Shown: positions 35,025 through 44,662, numbered from the stretch's first letter. The stretch is 64,000 bases of DNA from an uncultured Arenicella sp. (GCA_947499305.1 CANMNN010000002.1:62001-126000), one strand, 5' to 3'. Program-made: numbers and translations. The notes: generated by a model from the letters alone, not told the origin.

Positions 35025-35172
35025 CGCATTAAAAAAACTGGAATAGTGCGGAGAAAAGGACTATCCCGATCTAAAATAGGTAGCCAGCAAACGATAGATT
35101 TAATTGCTTTTTTAGCACAGAATTTACCTCCAAATGCTGTGTGCCGAACGGCCAAGCTATTTTAGATTGTCG

Positions 35173-35553
35173 TCAGCCAAAGATTTTGGCTGCCTCTTCT
35201 TCAGCGGCAATTAGAAGTCCGTCAATGTCATTTAGGTTTTCCTGCGGGATCTTGTCATCAAGATAGCCATTGGGTGTCGAGAACCATAAAGCCGTCTGCC
35301 AAGGAGTCATATCATCTGGAAATCTTTTCAACACTCTCGAGATGATTTCCAACGGCTTCGCGTCTTCAAATTGGAAGGAGGGAAGCAGCTCGTTATCATC
35401 TTCATCCCTTATCGAGAATAGCAATTTATTCTTTTTCCAAAGCTTTAACTGATCAGGTTCAAACTCATCGGCCTCAGAAAAAGTACTATCTGAGATGTAT
35501 TCCTTACGCATATGAAGATTATCTTCCCAAATTCTTTGATCAATAGTTTTCAT
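35173..35553 (-). CDS. DUF2384-related (Xre/MbcA/ParS-like) solitary protein
   Basis: This 126-residue protein is of a type found scattered in Proteobacteria. It shows L-L-P-S-F-Q-F-E-D-A-K-P-L, then P-W-Q-T-A-L-W-F-S-T-P-N-G-Y-L ... P and an alanine/glutamate-rich last helix. The W-F-x-x-P-N-x-x-L-x-x-x-x-P segment resembles the C-terminal domain of MbcA/ParS-type antitoxins. No partner gene adjoins it. It converges on the recombinase operon and probably belongs to the same island. Confidence 0.5.
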   Translation of the reverse strand: MKTIDQRIWEDNLHMRKEYISDSTFSEADEFEPDQLKLWKKNKLLFSIRDEDDNELLPSFQFEDAKPLEIISRVLKRFPDDMTPWQTALWFSTPNGYLDDKIPQENLNDIDGLLIAAEEEAAKIFG

Positions 35554-36440
35554 GGTTCTGACCTGATAGCTCTATTTACTTCTGACAATAGTATTCGCAA
35601 TTCTAATCTAGACCAATAGAGCGGACGCATATTTCGAATCGAGCTTCTAGCCCGAAAGATTGGGATCGAACTACGAACCTTTATGTTGAAATTGCGTACT
35701 TATGTGTAGAAAATTCTAATGCATGTGTTGGAGCCCATGGTGTAAGCAGCGTCCAACGAAACTGACCAAACTAAACGCTATTTTCAAACGCTGCCGACAG
35801 GGCGTTTAGCGTATTGGTTGACATAGTCACTCAAACAGGGCCTTTTGTTTAGTGATTTAGTTGCACGTCCAAAAAAGTAGAGCATTGCGATACTCAATCA
35901 ATACTGTATTTAACATAATATATATTATGCGCATACGAGATAATGGCAGATTTACGACACCTGATTCGACGATATGCGAATTAACATCAGGTATTTAATT
36001 GTTTTAGAACAACAACTTAAGGAAACTTCCTAGAATGCAACTTAGATAAATAATTGTTATATAGAATCTAGTGACGCGACAACGCGGAAAACAAGCTAGA
36101 TCGGACTCGCTCGAGAGAAAACTTAAAGGACACTAACTAAGTAAGGTCGAAATACTTGCGCTCACGTTCTAATAATCAGCCGCTCGTGACACAACAAGCC
36201 GCGATGAAGTTTTGCCGTCAACTTCATTACGGAAACATCTATCATTTATCAGGTGTGTTTTTTTGTTGAGCTCTCGTGAGTTTCAGCGCACTGAGCCCCA
36301 TGTAGAGCAAAAAGAATCATCAGAGCGAGGGAATTTTAATAGATACTTCGTCCATTAATAAGGTGAGATAGTGACACCGGAACTGATTCTAAGATGCGGG
36401 AATATTTGAACGAAAAATGGAGAGAAAAAGAAAATTAGAG
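35554..36440. other. Large gene-free region at the right side of the island
   Basis: Nearly 0.9 kb has no supported gene. I see a perfect 16-bp AT palindrome, CATAATATATATTATG (35914-35929), a CTAAACGC/GCGTTTAG inverted pair (35771-35778 and 35812-35819), and an ACCTGAT/ATCAGGT pair (35959-35992). A short T-loop-like GTTCGATCCC on the minus strand near 35670 is too incomplete to be a tRNA. Such a region could hold a recombination site or a decayed gene. Confidence 0.4.
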
Positions 36441-36470
36441 AATAGAGCGGTTGTTAACCGCCCTATTTTT
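36441..36470. terminator. Bidirectional terminator downstream of the AbgT transporter gene
   Basis: A 12-bp stem with one G-T wobble and a 3-base loop (aatagagcggtt, gtt, aaccgccctatt) is followed by five Ts on the plus strand and a T-rich tract further on in the minus direction. It should end transcription of the abgT-type gene. Confidence 0.75.
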
Positions 36471-36511
36471 ATACTCTAGTCTTTGGGACGTTTAAGGTTA
36501 GTACCTAACGT

Positions 36512-38146
36512 TTATTGGCCCATTGAAAACTCAACAGTTGCGCCACCACCTAGAGGAAGCCCTAAAGCAGCCCAAATCATAGTAAGAGCCAATCCACTTA
36601 TTAACATCATGATTGAGTATGGGATCATGGTTGCCGTCAAACTGCCGAGGCCAAAATCTTTGTTCCAGCGATTAGCGAACGTCAAAATAAGCGGAAAATA
36701 GACCATCAACGGTGTGATTATATTGGTGGCGCCATCGCCAACCCTGTAGGCAGCTGTGGCCATTTCAGGACTTATACCTGAGAGCATCAACATTGGAACG
36801 ATTACGGGCGCTAAAAATGCCCATTTAGCGCTGGCTGAACCAACGAATAGGTTTAATAGAGCCGAAAACAACACCATAACGCCTAACACTGCAAAAACAG
36901 GTAGGTTCGATGCTTCAATCGCTGACGCCCCTTTAATCGCAAAAATTAGACCTAAATTTGACCAATTAAACATCGCAACGAAATGCGCAGCCGCGAACGC
37001 GAGCACTAGGTAGTAACCCATGTCTTTCATGGAGTCAGCCATCATGGTAACGATGTCGCGGTGATTCTTAATGCTTCCAACAGCTCGCCCATAAGCCCAG
37101 GCACACACTAGAAACAGGATAAAGAAGCCCGCTACCAATGAGTTATAAAATGGTGTTAGTCGGGCTTGATAAGAGCAATCTCCGGCAGCTAACTTGGCGT
37201 CAGGACAAGCTGCTTCATTAACTAGTGGTGTGTCTGGACCAAATACCATAGCAGCCCAAAGAATTATGACTCCCAACAATGCGAACCCGGCGTGTTTAAG
37301 CCCCCTACTTTCGTCAGCACTCAAATCTCTTTCAACCGTGTTTTCGGAGGATTCTCGATTTAAGGCTGTTTCATCCCACGCCCCTAATTTGGGCTCTACC
37401 AGCTTGTCGGTAACAAACCAGATGATAGGAATATAGATAAAAAGCATTACGGCAATAAAGTACCAGTTACCGGCAATATTAACCGGGTAGTCGGCCACCA
37501 AAATCCCAGCTGCTTCACCGGTAATACCTAATAGTAAGGCGTCTAGTTGCCCCATCACTAAATTGGCCGAAAAGCCGCCAGATACGCCGGCAAATGATGC
37601 CGCGATGCCTGCGATTGGGTTTCGTCCAGCCGCTGCGAAAACGATGCCTGCCAACGGAATCAGTACCACATAGGCCGCATCAGCTGCAAGATTGCCCATC
37701 ATGGCAATAAACGCGACTAATGGCGTAAGTAAGTATTTAGGCGCGTTGCCCACGGCAGCACGCATGGCCGTACCAAACAGCCCTGCTCTTTCAGCAACGC
37801 CGGCGCCGAGCATAACCGTTAATACCAAGCCTAATGGGTGAAAGTGGGCAAAGGTATCAGGCATGTCAACAAATAAGCGTTGAAGGTTTTCGGCTGAAAG
37901 TAAACTTTTAGCTGATACAACACCGTCTTCGCCAATACCGAAGCGCGCCTTTTGTGCATCTGGCATACCGGCTAATATTTGCGAGCTTAGAGTCTCCGAA
38001 GCACCAGCCAGGGAAGCGATAATTGAGATTACGATTAGCGCAATAATTAGGTATAAAAACAAGAATACGGGGTCGGGTAATGCATTACCCGTGCGCTCAA
38101 CCCAGGCCAGGAAGCCTCTTCGATTACTTACGGCATTTTGTTGCAT
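36512..38146 (-). CDS. AbgT-family transporter
   Basis: This is a 544-residue inner-membrane protein of the AbgT family (E. coli AbgT imports p-aminobenzoyl-glutamate; MtrF/YdaH relatives export sulphonamides). It has many TM segments, the typical N-terminal G-F-L-A-W-V-E-R-T-G-N-A-L-P-D-P-V-F-L-F, the F-x-P-L-G-L-V-L-T-V-M-L-G-x-G-x-A-E region, and the late R-V-G-D-(G/S)-x-T-N-I-I-T-P-L-M-V-Y-F loop. AAGGAG lies about nine bases before the ATG. It is monocistronic, with a terminator after it. Confidence 0.9.
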   Translation of the reverse strand: MQQNAVSNRRGFLAWVERTGNALPDPVFLFLYLIIALIVISIIASLAGASETLSSQILAGMPDAQKARFGIGEDGVVSAKSLLSAENLQRLFVDMPDTFAHFHPLGLVLTVMLGAGVAERAGLFGTAMRAAVGNAPKYLLTPLVAFIAMMGNLAADAAYVVLIPLAGIVFAAAGRNPIAGIAASFAGVSGGFSANLVMGQLDALLLGITGEAAGILVADYPVNIAGNWYFIAVMLFIYIPIIWFVTDKLVEPKLGAWDETALNRESSENTVERDLSADESRGLKHAGFALLGVIILWAAMVFGPDTPLVNEAACPDAKLAAGDCSYQARLTPFYNSLVAGFFILFLVCAWAYGRAVGSIKNHRDIVTMMADSMKDMGYYLVLAFAAAHFVAMFNWSNLGLIFAIKGASAIEASNLPVFAVLGVMVLFSALLNLFVGSASAKWAFLAPVIVPMLMLSGISPEMATAAYRVGDGATNIITPLMVYFPLILTFANRWNKDFGLGSLTATMIPYSIMMLISGLALTMIWAALGLPLGGGATVEFSMGQ

Positions 38147-38502
38147 GTATTTGGTCTCCTTATTAATTTTTGTTGTTCTGCAATCGTATCGCAGTTGTGG
38201 TTAATCTGCCGTGGTTATTTTCTACAAATGGGGCTCGCTTTCTTCAGAAGGCCGCATCGTCAGTTGCTTCCAGGCATATCAAGCCAGCACCCGTTAAACC
38301 TGCAAAAAATTTGATAGACGTCTCAACCACATGAACCGCAAGCAGCTTCAACGCGCTTATATCTCGGTTAGGCCGAGCAGTGCTTGAACGCTAAAGAGTG
38401 ATGACTCAAACAGTATTCGCGGCTAAACGCGTCAATAAGCTAAACGCACGGGCTACAGACGTCCTTGGCTTCTGCAGCGCTATTAGGTTTTACAAGCAGA
38501 CT
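38147..38502. other. 356-base region between abgT-type and tatD genes
   Basis: No supported gene is present. It must contain the promoter of the AbgT-type gene on the minus strand. A small CTCGG/CCGAG hairpin lies near 38361, but I see no strong terminator for tatD. Confidence 0.35.
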
Positions 38503-39279
38503 CTACGCCGAAGCTGTATCGAATAATTCAAAGAAATTATCAGTGGTTTGCTTTGCTAAACTATCCAGGCTCAAACCTTTCAAATCAGCAACAAACTGGG
38601 CAGTATGCCGCACATTTGCGGGCTCGTTCGTTTTGCCACGCAACGGAACTGGCGCCAAATAAGGCGAGTCTGTCTCAACCAACACTCGATCAATTGGACA
38701 TTTTCGGGCCACATCTTGTACTTGGCTGGCGCTTTTGAAAGTTACGATGCCCGAAAACGAGATATAGAATCCTAGATCGAGCGCTTTTTTAGCAGCCTCC
38801 CAGTCTTCAGCGAAGCAATGCATAACGCCTCGACACTGATCAGCACCCTCCTCCTTTAGCATTCGCATGGTGTCATCAACCGCACTACGTGTGTGAATAA
38901 TAAGGGGTTTATTTACTTCTTTAGCGGCTGTGATATGCCTAACAAACCGATCGCGCTGCCAGGTCATATCTTGATCTTCTGTACGAAAGTAGTCGAGACC
39001 AGTTTCACCAATCGCAACTATGTTTGCATGAGATCCAATTTCCACGAGCTCCTCGACAGTAGGCTCTTTGACATCTTCGTAGCAGGGGTGAACACCTACC
39101 GAGGCAAATATGTGCGGGTATTCATCGGCTAGCGCCTTAACCTCAGGAAAGTCTTCGAGGTTTACAGATACGCACAACATGTGGGAAACGTCGTTTTGAC
39201 GAGCGTTTTCTAATAACTCTGGCAAACGTTTTGCGAGTTCGTCGAAATTAATATGGCAGTGAGAATCAACGATTTGCAT
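38503..39279 (-). CDS. TatD-family metal-dependent hydrolase (YcfH-like)
   Basis: This 258-residue TIM-barrel hydrolase is of the TatD DNase family. It has the metal-binding D-S-H-C-H-I-N at the start, G-V-H-P-C-Y, I-G-E-T-G-L-D-Y, I-H-T-R, H-C-F and the terminal V-E-T-D-S-P-Y-L-A-P. It corresponds to E. coli YcfH, which also sits in the tmk-holB cluster. Family members act as 3'-5' DNases or D-tyrosyl-tRNA deacylase-like enzymes; the precise role here is not known. Confidence 0.88.
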   Translation of the reverse strand: MQIVDSHCHINFDELAKRLPELLENARQNDVSHMLCVSVNLEDFPEVKALADEYPHIFASVGVHPCYEDVKEPTVEELVEIGSHANIVAIGETGLDYFRTEDQDMTWQRDRFVRHITAAKEVNKPLIIHTRSAVDDTMRMLKEEGADQCRGVMHCFAEDWEAAKKALDLGFYISFSGIVTFKSASQVQDVARKCPIDRVLVETDSPYLAPVPLRGKTNEPANVRHTAQFVADLKGLSLDSLAKQTTDNFFELFDTASA

Positions 39280-39364
39280 AAAAATCGGCGCTGGCGTTTA
39301 GTAATTGAAATGGTTTAGCGTTTAATTTAGACGCTGTGCTGATATCTAAATATGATCGAGATAG

Positions 39365-39736
39365 CTACATTGTATGTGTAGATCGAGTTAAGGAAACCGA
39401 CGCGCCTAATTTTGACTCAATAAGGTCTTTGGTCGCGCGGGCATCATCACCCCCAAACTGCACCCCTACTCCACGAGGTCGATTGCCTAAGGCACCGGGA
39501 GGACTGACCCATGCGATAGTTCCGGAAATATGAACAGGTTCAACCTCATCCATGATTCGGACCAACAAAAACATCTCGTCTCCGAGGGAGTAATCTTTTG
39601 TTGTTGGTACAAATAAACCACCATTTTCAATAAACGGCATGTAAGACATGTACAGCGCTTGCTTGTCTTTAATCGCGATCGAAATCACCGAATTTCTCGG
39701 TTTTTCTAAACCGCCATTTAATGTTGCGTCATTCAT
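39365..39736 (-). CDS. PilZ-domain protein
   Basis: This 123-residue single PilZ domain protein has the family features S-I-x-I-K ... F-I-E-N-G-G-L-F-V-P-T, L-G-D-E-M-F-L-L-V and the strand I-A-W-V-S-P. It then has R-P-R-G-V-G-V-Q-F, which resembles the type IV pilus PilZ subgroup rather than c-di-GMP binders, because the RxxxR motif is not evident. The gene lies downstream of holB, the same place as pilZ in Pseudomonas, which supports a role in type IV pilus assembly. Confidence 0.82.
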   Translation of the reverse strand: MNDATLNGGLEKPRNSVISIAIKDKQALYMSYMPFIENGGLFVPTTKDYSLGDEMFLLVRIMDEVEPVHISGTIAWVSPPGALGNRPRGVGVQFGGDDARATKDLIESKLGASVSLTRSTHTM

Positions 39737-39782
39737 AATCGGGTTATACCGCTATTTAATGCTTTGCTCAAGTAAAGTCTTG

Positions 39783-40808
39783 TTAAATCGGTAATTTAGC
39801 GACTTTATTTGCTACGGTTTCGAGCACCAAGAGTGAGTCGACTGTTGTTGCCAGCATGCGTTTCGCATAGTTTGTTTCGTCAACTAAAGCCGTTATCTTA
39901 TCGTTGGAGAATTTCTCACTAACCGAACTCACCCATGATTGCTGAACTGGAAAGAATACGGTTTTAGGGTGCTCACTCAGGGAGTTTCGCAAGAGGTCAG
40001 TTGCGAGTTTTTGAACGATATCAAGCGCCTTTGAAGCCCCTAGATCATTCCAATTCTTTGCCACTCCGGTGACTTCAGCCCGACGCATCCATAGATTATT
40101 CACATCTGTAAATACGGTTTTGATGGCCCCGAGGTAGTCTTCGTTGAACAAGCGAAGCGCCTCTAAAGGCTGATTATTCGCCATAGAGAGATATGTATCA
40201 ATATCGCTATTCGGCATCGCGCCATTGAGCTCAAGCCACGCTTTAGCAGACTCAAAGTCAGGTTGCCGAAAACTAACTAGACTGCAACGACTACGGATTG
40301 TTTTTGCAAGCTTAGAGATCTCATCACTAACGATAACAAAAAGAGTGTTCGCGGGGGGCTCTTCCAAACTCTTGAGCAGTGCATTGGCCGCATTGCGATT
40401 CATTGTTTCGGCATAAAAGATCAAAATAAGCCGATGTGAGCCTATATGAGGGTGTGTATCTAAGGCTCCGGATAATCGCCGCACTTGCTCAATGGTGATT
40501 GTTTTTTTAGGTTTTCCAGAGTGCTGCTCGACATAACGTTTCGCGAAGTCCCCAAGCAAGCCTTCTGTAATCTCAGCCTCTGGCATCAGCACATGCAAAT
40601 CGGGGTGCGACCCTGCATTGAAGAGTTGCAACGACTGAGCATGAGTACCAGTAAGAACAAAGTGTGCGAGAGCGAAGGCCATGTCTCGCTTGCCTAAACC
40701 TGCATCGCCGGTAAACAGCAAAGCATGGTTTGAACGCTCTGGTTCAAGGGTAAGGTTCTGCCAAATCTCTTGATTCCAAGGGTGTATTACCGGACTAAAA
40801 CTAGCCAT
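39783..40808 (-). CDS. holB: DNA polymerase III delta-prime subunit
   Basis: This is the clamp-loader subunit delta-prime, 341 residues. It has the P-loop-like G-D-A-G-L-G-K-R-D-M-A in place of the usual GKT, H-P-D-L-H-V-L, I-T-I-E-Q-V-R-R-L and the S-R-C motif in T-I-R-S-R-C-S-L, with L-L-K-S-L-E-E-P-P-A-N before it. The ATG at 40808 overlaps the tmk stop by eight bases. A TTG two codons earlier is possible. It acts in replication with DnaX and HolA. Confidence 0.9.
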   Translation of the reverse strand: MASFSPVIHPWNQEIWQNLTLEPERSNHALLFTGDAGLGKRDMAFALAHFVLTGTHAQSLQLFNAGSHPDLHVLMPEAEITEGLLGDFAKRYVEQHSGKPKKTITIEQVRRLSGALDTHPHIGSHRLILIFYAETMNRNAANALLKSLEEPPANTLFVIVSDEISKLAKTIRSRCSLVSFRQPDFESAKAWLELNGAMPNSDIDTYLSMANNQPLEALRLFNEDYLGAIKTVFTDVNNLWMRRAEVTGVAKNWNDLGASKALDIVQKLATDLLRNSLSEHPKTVFFPVQQSWVSSVSEKFSNDKITALVDETNYAKRMLATTVDSLLVLETVANKVAKLPI

Positions 40809-41427
40809 TTGCAATAAACCTTTTTATCAGTCGGGCTACTGATGCTTCTACTTCACCAATACCTTTGCTTGCATCGATCACGGAAATACGAGAGGGCTCC
40901 GCCCTTGCCCTGTCGAGATAACATTCTCTAACTCTATGTTTAAATTCATGCTTTTGCTGTTCAAATCGATCGGGATCACTGCGTGAACCGGCTCGAGTTT
41001 CTCCAACGTCGACAGGCAAATCGAGCAATACGGTAAGGTCTGGCCTTAAGCTCGCCTGTACATAATTCTCTAATAATTGGATATCACCGATGGGCATCCT
41101 ACGCCCACCACCTTGATATGCGTAGGTCGCATCAGTAAAACGATCACATAGAACCCATTGCCCTTTACTAAGCGCTGGCTCGATAAGCTCTTCTATGTGC
41201 TGTGCTCTGGCGGCAAACATAAGCAAAAGCTCGGCCGTATCACCAATAGAAGCGTCTGATGAGTTCAGTATGAGTTCGCGCACGGTTTCACCAAGTTTGG
41301 TGCCACCCGGTTCTCTAGAGTGAACATAGTCAATATTCGCGGTTTCTAAGCAGCGCTTTATGACGTCAACGTTGGTCGTTTTTCCAGCACCATCTTGACC
41401 TTCGATAGTGATAAATTTGCCCCGCAT
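40801..41427 (-). CDS. tmk: Thymidylate kinase
   Basis: This enzyme phosphorylates dTMP to dTDP. It has 208 residues, normal for the family, from the ATG at 41427. The frame is open further upstream into mltG, but that extension is not used in the family. It shows the P-loop I-E-G-Q-D-G-A-G-K-T-T, S-R-E-P-G-G-T (the DR/EPGGT motif), L-C-D-R-F-T-D-A-T-Y-A-Y-Q-G and D-L-P-V-D-V-G. The start lies four bases after the mltG stop, and the end overlaps holB, so it is part of a tight operon. Confidence 0.93.
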   Translation of the reverse strand: MRGKFITIEGQDGAGKTTNVDVIKRCLETANIDYVHSREPGGTKLGETVRELILNSSDASIGDTAELLLMFAARAQHIEELIEPALSKGQWVLCDRFTDATYAYQGGGRRMPIGDIQLLENYVQASLRPDLTVLLDLPVDVGETRAGSRSDPDRFEQQKHEFKHRVRECYLDRARAEPSRISVIDASKGIGEVEASVARLIKRFIANG

Positions 41428-41431
41428 TTCT

Positions 41432-42466
41432 CTAACTTCCAGATGGATTGGATGAAAACGCGCGCGGCTTACCACCTAGTTGGTACTTTATAACCGCGTT
41501 GTTATGCTCTTTGAGGTTCTTCGAGAAATAGTGCGTGCCGTCTCCCTTGCCAACAAAGTAGAGCGCATCGGTCGCTTCTGGGTTGGCGGCAGCACGAATT
41601 GCTGCCTCCCCTGGCATTGCAATTGGCGTTGGTGGGAGCCCGTATCGCGTGTATGTGTTGTATGGGGTGTCAGTTCTTAAGTCTTTCCGGCGAATATTAC
41701 CATCATAGCTTTCTCCCATTCCGTAAATGACGGTAGGGTCGGTCTGTAAGCGCATACCAATTCTTAAACGATTATTGAATACGCCAGAAATTGTCGGGCG
41801 CTCGAACGCCGCGCCAGTCTCCTTCTCTATGATAGAAGCCAATGTTATTAGCTGATACTTAGTTTTAACTACTACTGATTCTGAGCGATTATTCCATGCG
41901 TCTTCTGCAACTGCATCGAGGCGCTCGTAAGCTTGTTTAAGCACATCAAAGTCAGAATCACCTTTTTGAAAAAAGTAGGTTTGCGGCGCAAATAAGCCCT
42001 CAGGCTTTTTACCCTTGGCGCCTAGCTTTCTCATAACTTCGGCATCGCTTAAATCAGCGAGCTCGTCTTCAAGTAAGCGTTGAGACATCAACTGAGCCTT
42101 ATAATCCTTATAGGTCTTACCCTCAATTAGGGTAATAGAGTACTGAATTACTTTGCCCTGGTCTACCTTAGCGACCAAATCGGGGATGCTATCAATATCG
42201 ACTAAAGTGTATTCCCCTGCTTTGATACTGACATCACGCTTGTTAATCCAAGTGTAAATTCGGAACACATATCTATTTTCGATAATCCCCTTGTTTTCGA
42301 GATGAGTCGCCAACCATGAAATGCCGACGCCTTTAGGCACGACCAATGTTTGCTCGCGGTTCTCTAATGGCTTTGATAGTGCGTTGATATATACGAAATA
42401 GCCTATCGAGACAGACAGCGCGAACAGCGCGTAAAAACTAAGCCTTATAATTCGGAATAACTTCAT
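41432..42466 (-). CDS. mltG: Endolytic murein transglycosylase
   Basis: MltG (YceG) is an inner-membrane anchored enzyme that cuts nascent peptidoglycan strands. This one has 344 residues, one N-terminal TM helix, a LysM-like segment and the YceG core: A-S-I-I-E-K-E-T-G (catalytic Glu), V-F-N-N-R-L-R-I-G-M-R-L-Q-T-D-P-T-V-I-Y-G, Y-N-T-Y ... G-L-P-P-x-P-I and Y-F-V-G-K-G-D-G-T-H. The start overlaps the end of pabC by 29 bases, as in many pabC-mltG pairs. Confidence 0.92.
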   Translation of the reverse strand: MKLFRIIRLSFYALFALSVSIGYFVYINALSKPLENREQTLVVPKGVGISWLATHLENKGIIENRYVFRIYTWINKRDVSIKAGEYTLVDIDSIPDLVAKVDQGKVIQYSITLIEGKTYKDYKAQLMSQRLLEDELADLSDAEVMRKLGAKGKKPEGLFAPQTYFFQKGDSDFDVLKQAYERLDAVAEDAWNNRSESVVVKTKYQLITLASIIEKETGAAFERPTISGVFNNRLRIGMRLQTDPTVIYGMGESYDGNIRRKDLRTDTPYNTYTRYGLPPTPIAMPGEAAIRAAANPEATDALYFVGKGDGTHYFSKNLKEHNNAVIKYQLGGKPRAFSSNPSGS

Positions 42467-43271
42467 TTTTTATCATTAATTTCAGAAGCTTATGAGATGT
42501 TTTTAAAGACGAATATATTTTGCTTCTAAACTGTTTTACCGGCCATATACCGATCACAGAATTACTTAAAAACACGTCGTCTGCTGCTTCAATTTGGTTA
42601 ACTGATAATGACACAGACTCGAAGCGCATTCCAAGACTATCGAGCTGCGAAATAATATATTCTCGTGCCACACCTGCCACGCCTGCCGATTCCAACTTGG
42701 GGGTGCTAACCAGGTCGTCTTTTACAATAAATACATTAGATTGCGTGGCCTCTACAACGCAATCGTTTTGATCCAAGATCAACGCCTCTTGCCAGTCGGG
42801 TTGCCATTGAGACCTAGCAATAATTTGTTCGAGTCGATTACCATGCTTCAAACCTGCCAATGCAGGCTGATGAGATAAACGAATATCTGCCACGCCAAGA
42901 TTAATACCCTCGCTCCAATAAGCCTCGTCATGCGTTGGGTAAGCGTGCAGGGAGATAACCCTTGTTGGCACAGCATTGATAGGGTCAAGATAACCTCGAC
43001 CGCCCTCGCCCATTGAAATCGTGACCCTCAATACCGCCCTGCTCAGTTCGGCATGCGCCAAGGCTAGGTCAATATCAGCCATGACTTCGTCAATGCAGAT
43101 TGGGATGTTTAGCGCGCCAGCACCGTTTAATAATCGCTTTAAATGAAGCTCTAACAAACACGCCTTGGAGTTAGAAACGGCAATCGTTTCAAATACGCTT
43201 TGTCCATACAACAAGCCTCGATCAAGTGCCGAAGCTTGTGTATTTGCTTTACCGTTAACTAGTACCAACAA
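42438..43271 (-). CDS. pabC: Aminodeoxychorismate lyase
   Basis: This pyridoxal-phosphate enzyme of folate synthesis converts aminodeoxychorismate to p-aminobenzoate. The 277-residue fold-type IV protein has D-R-G-L-L-Y-G-Q-S-V-F-E-T near the start, the lysine in L-K-H-G-N-R-L-E-Q (PLP Schiff base), and V-E-A-T-Q-S-N-V-F, then S-N-S-V-I-G-I-W-P-V near the end. Its place between fabF and mltG is the canonical one. Confidence 0.88.
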   Translation of the reverse strand: MLVLVNGKANTQASALDRGLLYGQSVFETIAVSNSKACLLELHLKRLLNGAGALNIPICIDEVMADIDLALAHAELSRAVLRVTISMGEGGRGYLDPINAVPTRVISLHAYPTHDEAYWSEGINLGVADIRLSHQPALAGLKHGNRLEQIIARSQWQPDWQEALILDQNDCVVEATQSNVFIVKDDLVSTPKLESAGVAGVAREYIISQLDSLGMRFESVSLSVNQIEAADDVFLSNSVIGIWPVKQFRSKIYSSLKTSHKLLKLMIKNEVIPNYKA

Positions 43272-43331
43272 ATGGCTGTCCCCGTATTACAACAACAGCG
43301 GATAATATGAGCAGTAGCTAACAAATATCCG

Positions 43332-44573
43332 CTAACTAAAACGTTTCATTGCTAAAGTGCCATTTGTTCCGCCAAAACCGAACGAATTACTCAAAGCATA
43401 TTCAATTTGCATTTCTCGAGCTGTATTCGGCACGTAATCCAAATCACAATCTTCCGATGGATTATGTAAATTGATTGTAGGCGGCGCGATTTGTGTGTGT
43501 AATGCCATAGCCGTGTACACGGCTTCTACGCCGCCAGCCGCTCCTAATAAATGGCCAACCATTGATTTGGTCGAGCTAATAGCGATGCCATATGCGTGGT
43601 CACCAAACGCAATTTTTGTCGCGTTTGTTTCAGCGGCATCACCAAGTGGAGTTGAGGTGCCATGAGCATTTAGATGCTGAATTTGTTCAGGGTTGACACC
43701 CGCGTTTCGCATCGCATTAACCATGCAACGGGCTGCGCCTTCGCCACCAGGGCTAGGCGATGTCATGTGGTGAGCATCACCACTCATGCCGAAACCAGAT
43801 AGCTCACAGTAGATTTTCGCGCCACGAGCTTTAGCGTGTTCGTACTCTTCAAGCACTAATACACCTGAGCCTTCGCCCATCACAAAACCATCGCGATCTT
43901 GGTCCCATGGGCACGAGGCTTTACTTGGATCTACATTACGAGAAGATAGAGCGCGAGCATTACCAAAACCAGCAATAGCCGTTGGTGCAATCGCGGCTTC
44001 AGCACCACCGGCGACCATTACGTCGGCGTCGCCATATTCAATCATGCGCCCAGCATCTCCGATAGCGTGTGTAGCTGAAGTACAGGCCGTCACCATTGAT
44101 AGATTCGGGCCTCGCAAACCAAGCGTGATCGACAGATTGCCGGAGATCATATTGATAATCGAACTCGGAACGAAAAATGGTGACACTTTACGAACGCCAC
44201 GCTCTTGAAGAGTCGTAGTCGCTTTCTCGATCGAGGCAATACCACCGATACCCGAGCCAATATAAACACCAATTCTCTCGGCATTTTCCTCGGTAACTTC
44301 TATGCCAGAGTCTTTAAATGCGTCTAAGCTGGCAGCCATGCCAAGCTGAATAAAGCGGTCCATCTTCCGAGCGTCCTTAGGAGGCATATAATTAGCTGGG
44401 TCAAAACCTTTTACTTGCCCAGCGACCTGACACGGGTATCCCGCGCTATCGAAAAGATCGATTTGGCCAATACCGCTGACGCCTGAAGTAATATTTTGCC
44501 AATTTTCGTCTAATGTAAGACCAACAGGGGAAACAATCCCCATCCCAGTTACAACAACTCTTCTCTTGCTCAT
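43332..44573 (-). CDS. fabF: 3-oxoacyl-ACP synthase II
   Basis: FabF is the elongating ketosynthase of type II fatty acid synthesis. From the ATG at 44573 it has 413 residues and begins S-K-R-R-V-V-V-T-G-M-G, the family N-terminus; 19 upstream codons are an unused extension. The catalytic Cys is in V-T-A-C-T-S-A-T-H, and the two His are in N-A-H-G-T-S-T-P and S-T-K-S-M-V-G-H-L-L-G-A-A-G. It lies after acpP, separated by a terminator, so it may have its own promoter. Confidence 0.94.
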   Translation of the reverse strand: MSKRRVVVTGMGIVSPVGLTLDENWQNITSGVSGIGQIDLFDSAGYPCQVAGQVKGFDPANYMPPKDARKMDRFIQLGMAASLDAFKDSGIEVTEENAERIGVYIGSGIGGIASIEKATTTLQERGVRKVSPFFVPSSIINMISGNLSITLGLRGPNLSMVTACTSATHAIGDAGRMIEYGDADVMVAGGAEAAIAPTAIAGFGNARALSSRNVDPSKASCPWDQDRDGFVMGEGSGVLVLEEYEHAKARGAKIYCELSGFGMSGDAHHMTSPSPGGEGAARCMVNAMRNAGVNPEQIQHLNAHGTSTPLGDAAETNATKIAFGDHAYGIAISSTKSMVGHLLGAAGGVEAVYTAMALHTQIAPPTINLHNPSEDCDLDYVPNTAREMQIEYALSNSFGFGGTNGTLAMKRFS

Positions 44574-44662
44574 GATGATATGCGTAGTTTTGTAGATGCA
44601 GTGCTCTGCAATGTTCGGTCGATTATACAACTTTCATACTAAGACAAACTTAGATGCTAGCA

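Noticed and set aside
35655-35690. tRNA-like 3' fragment on the minus strand (GGTTCG...GTTCGATCCC)
   Set aside because: The T-stem does not pair and no acceptor, D or anticodon arm could be found, so it is not reported as a tRNA or attachment site.
35745-35830. Integron attC-like fold
   Set aside because: The inverted pairs do not carry the conserved R' and R'' core sites, and no integron integrase or cassette array is present.
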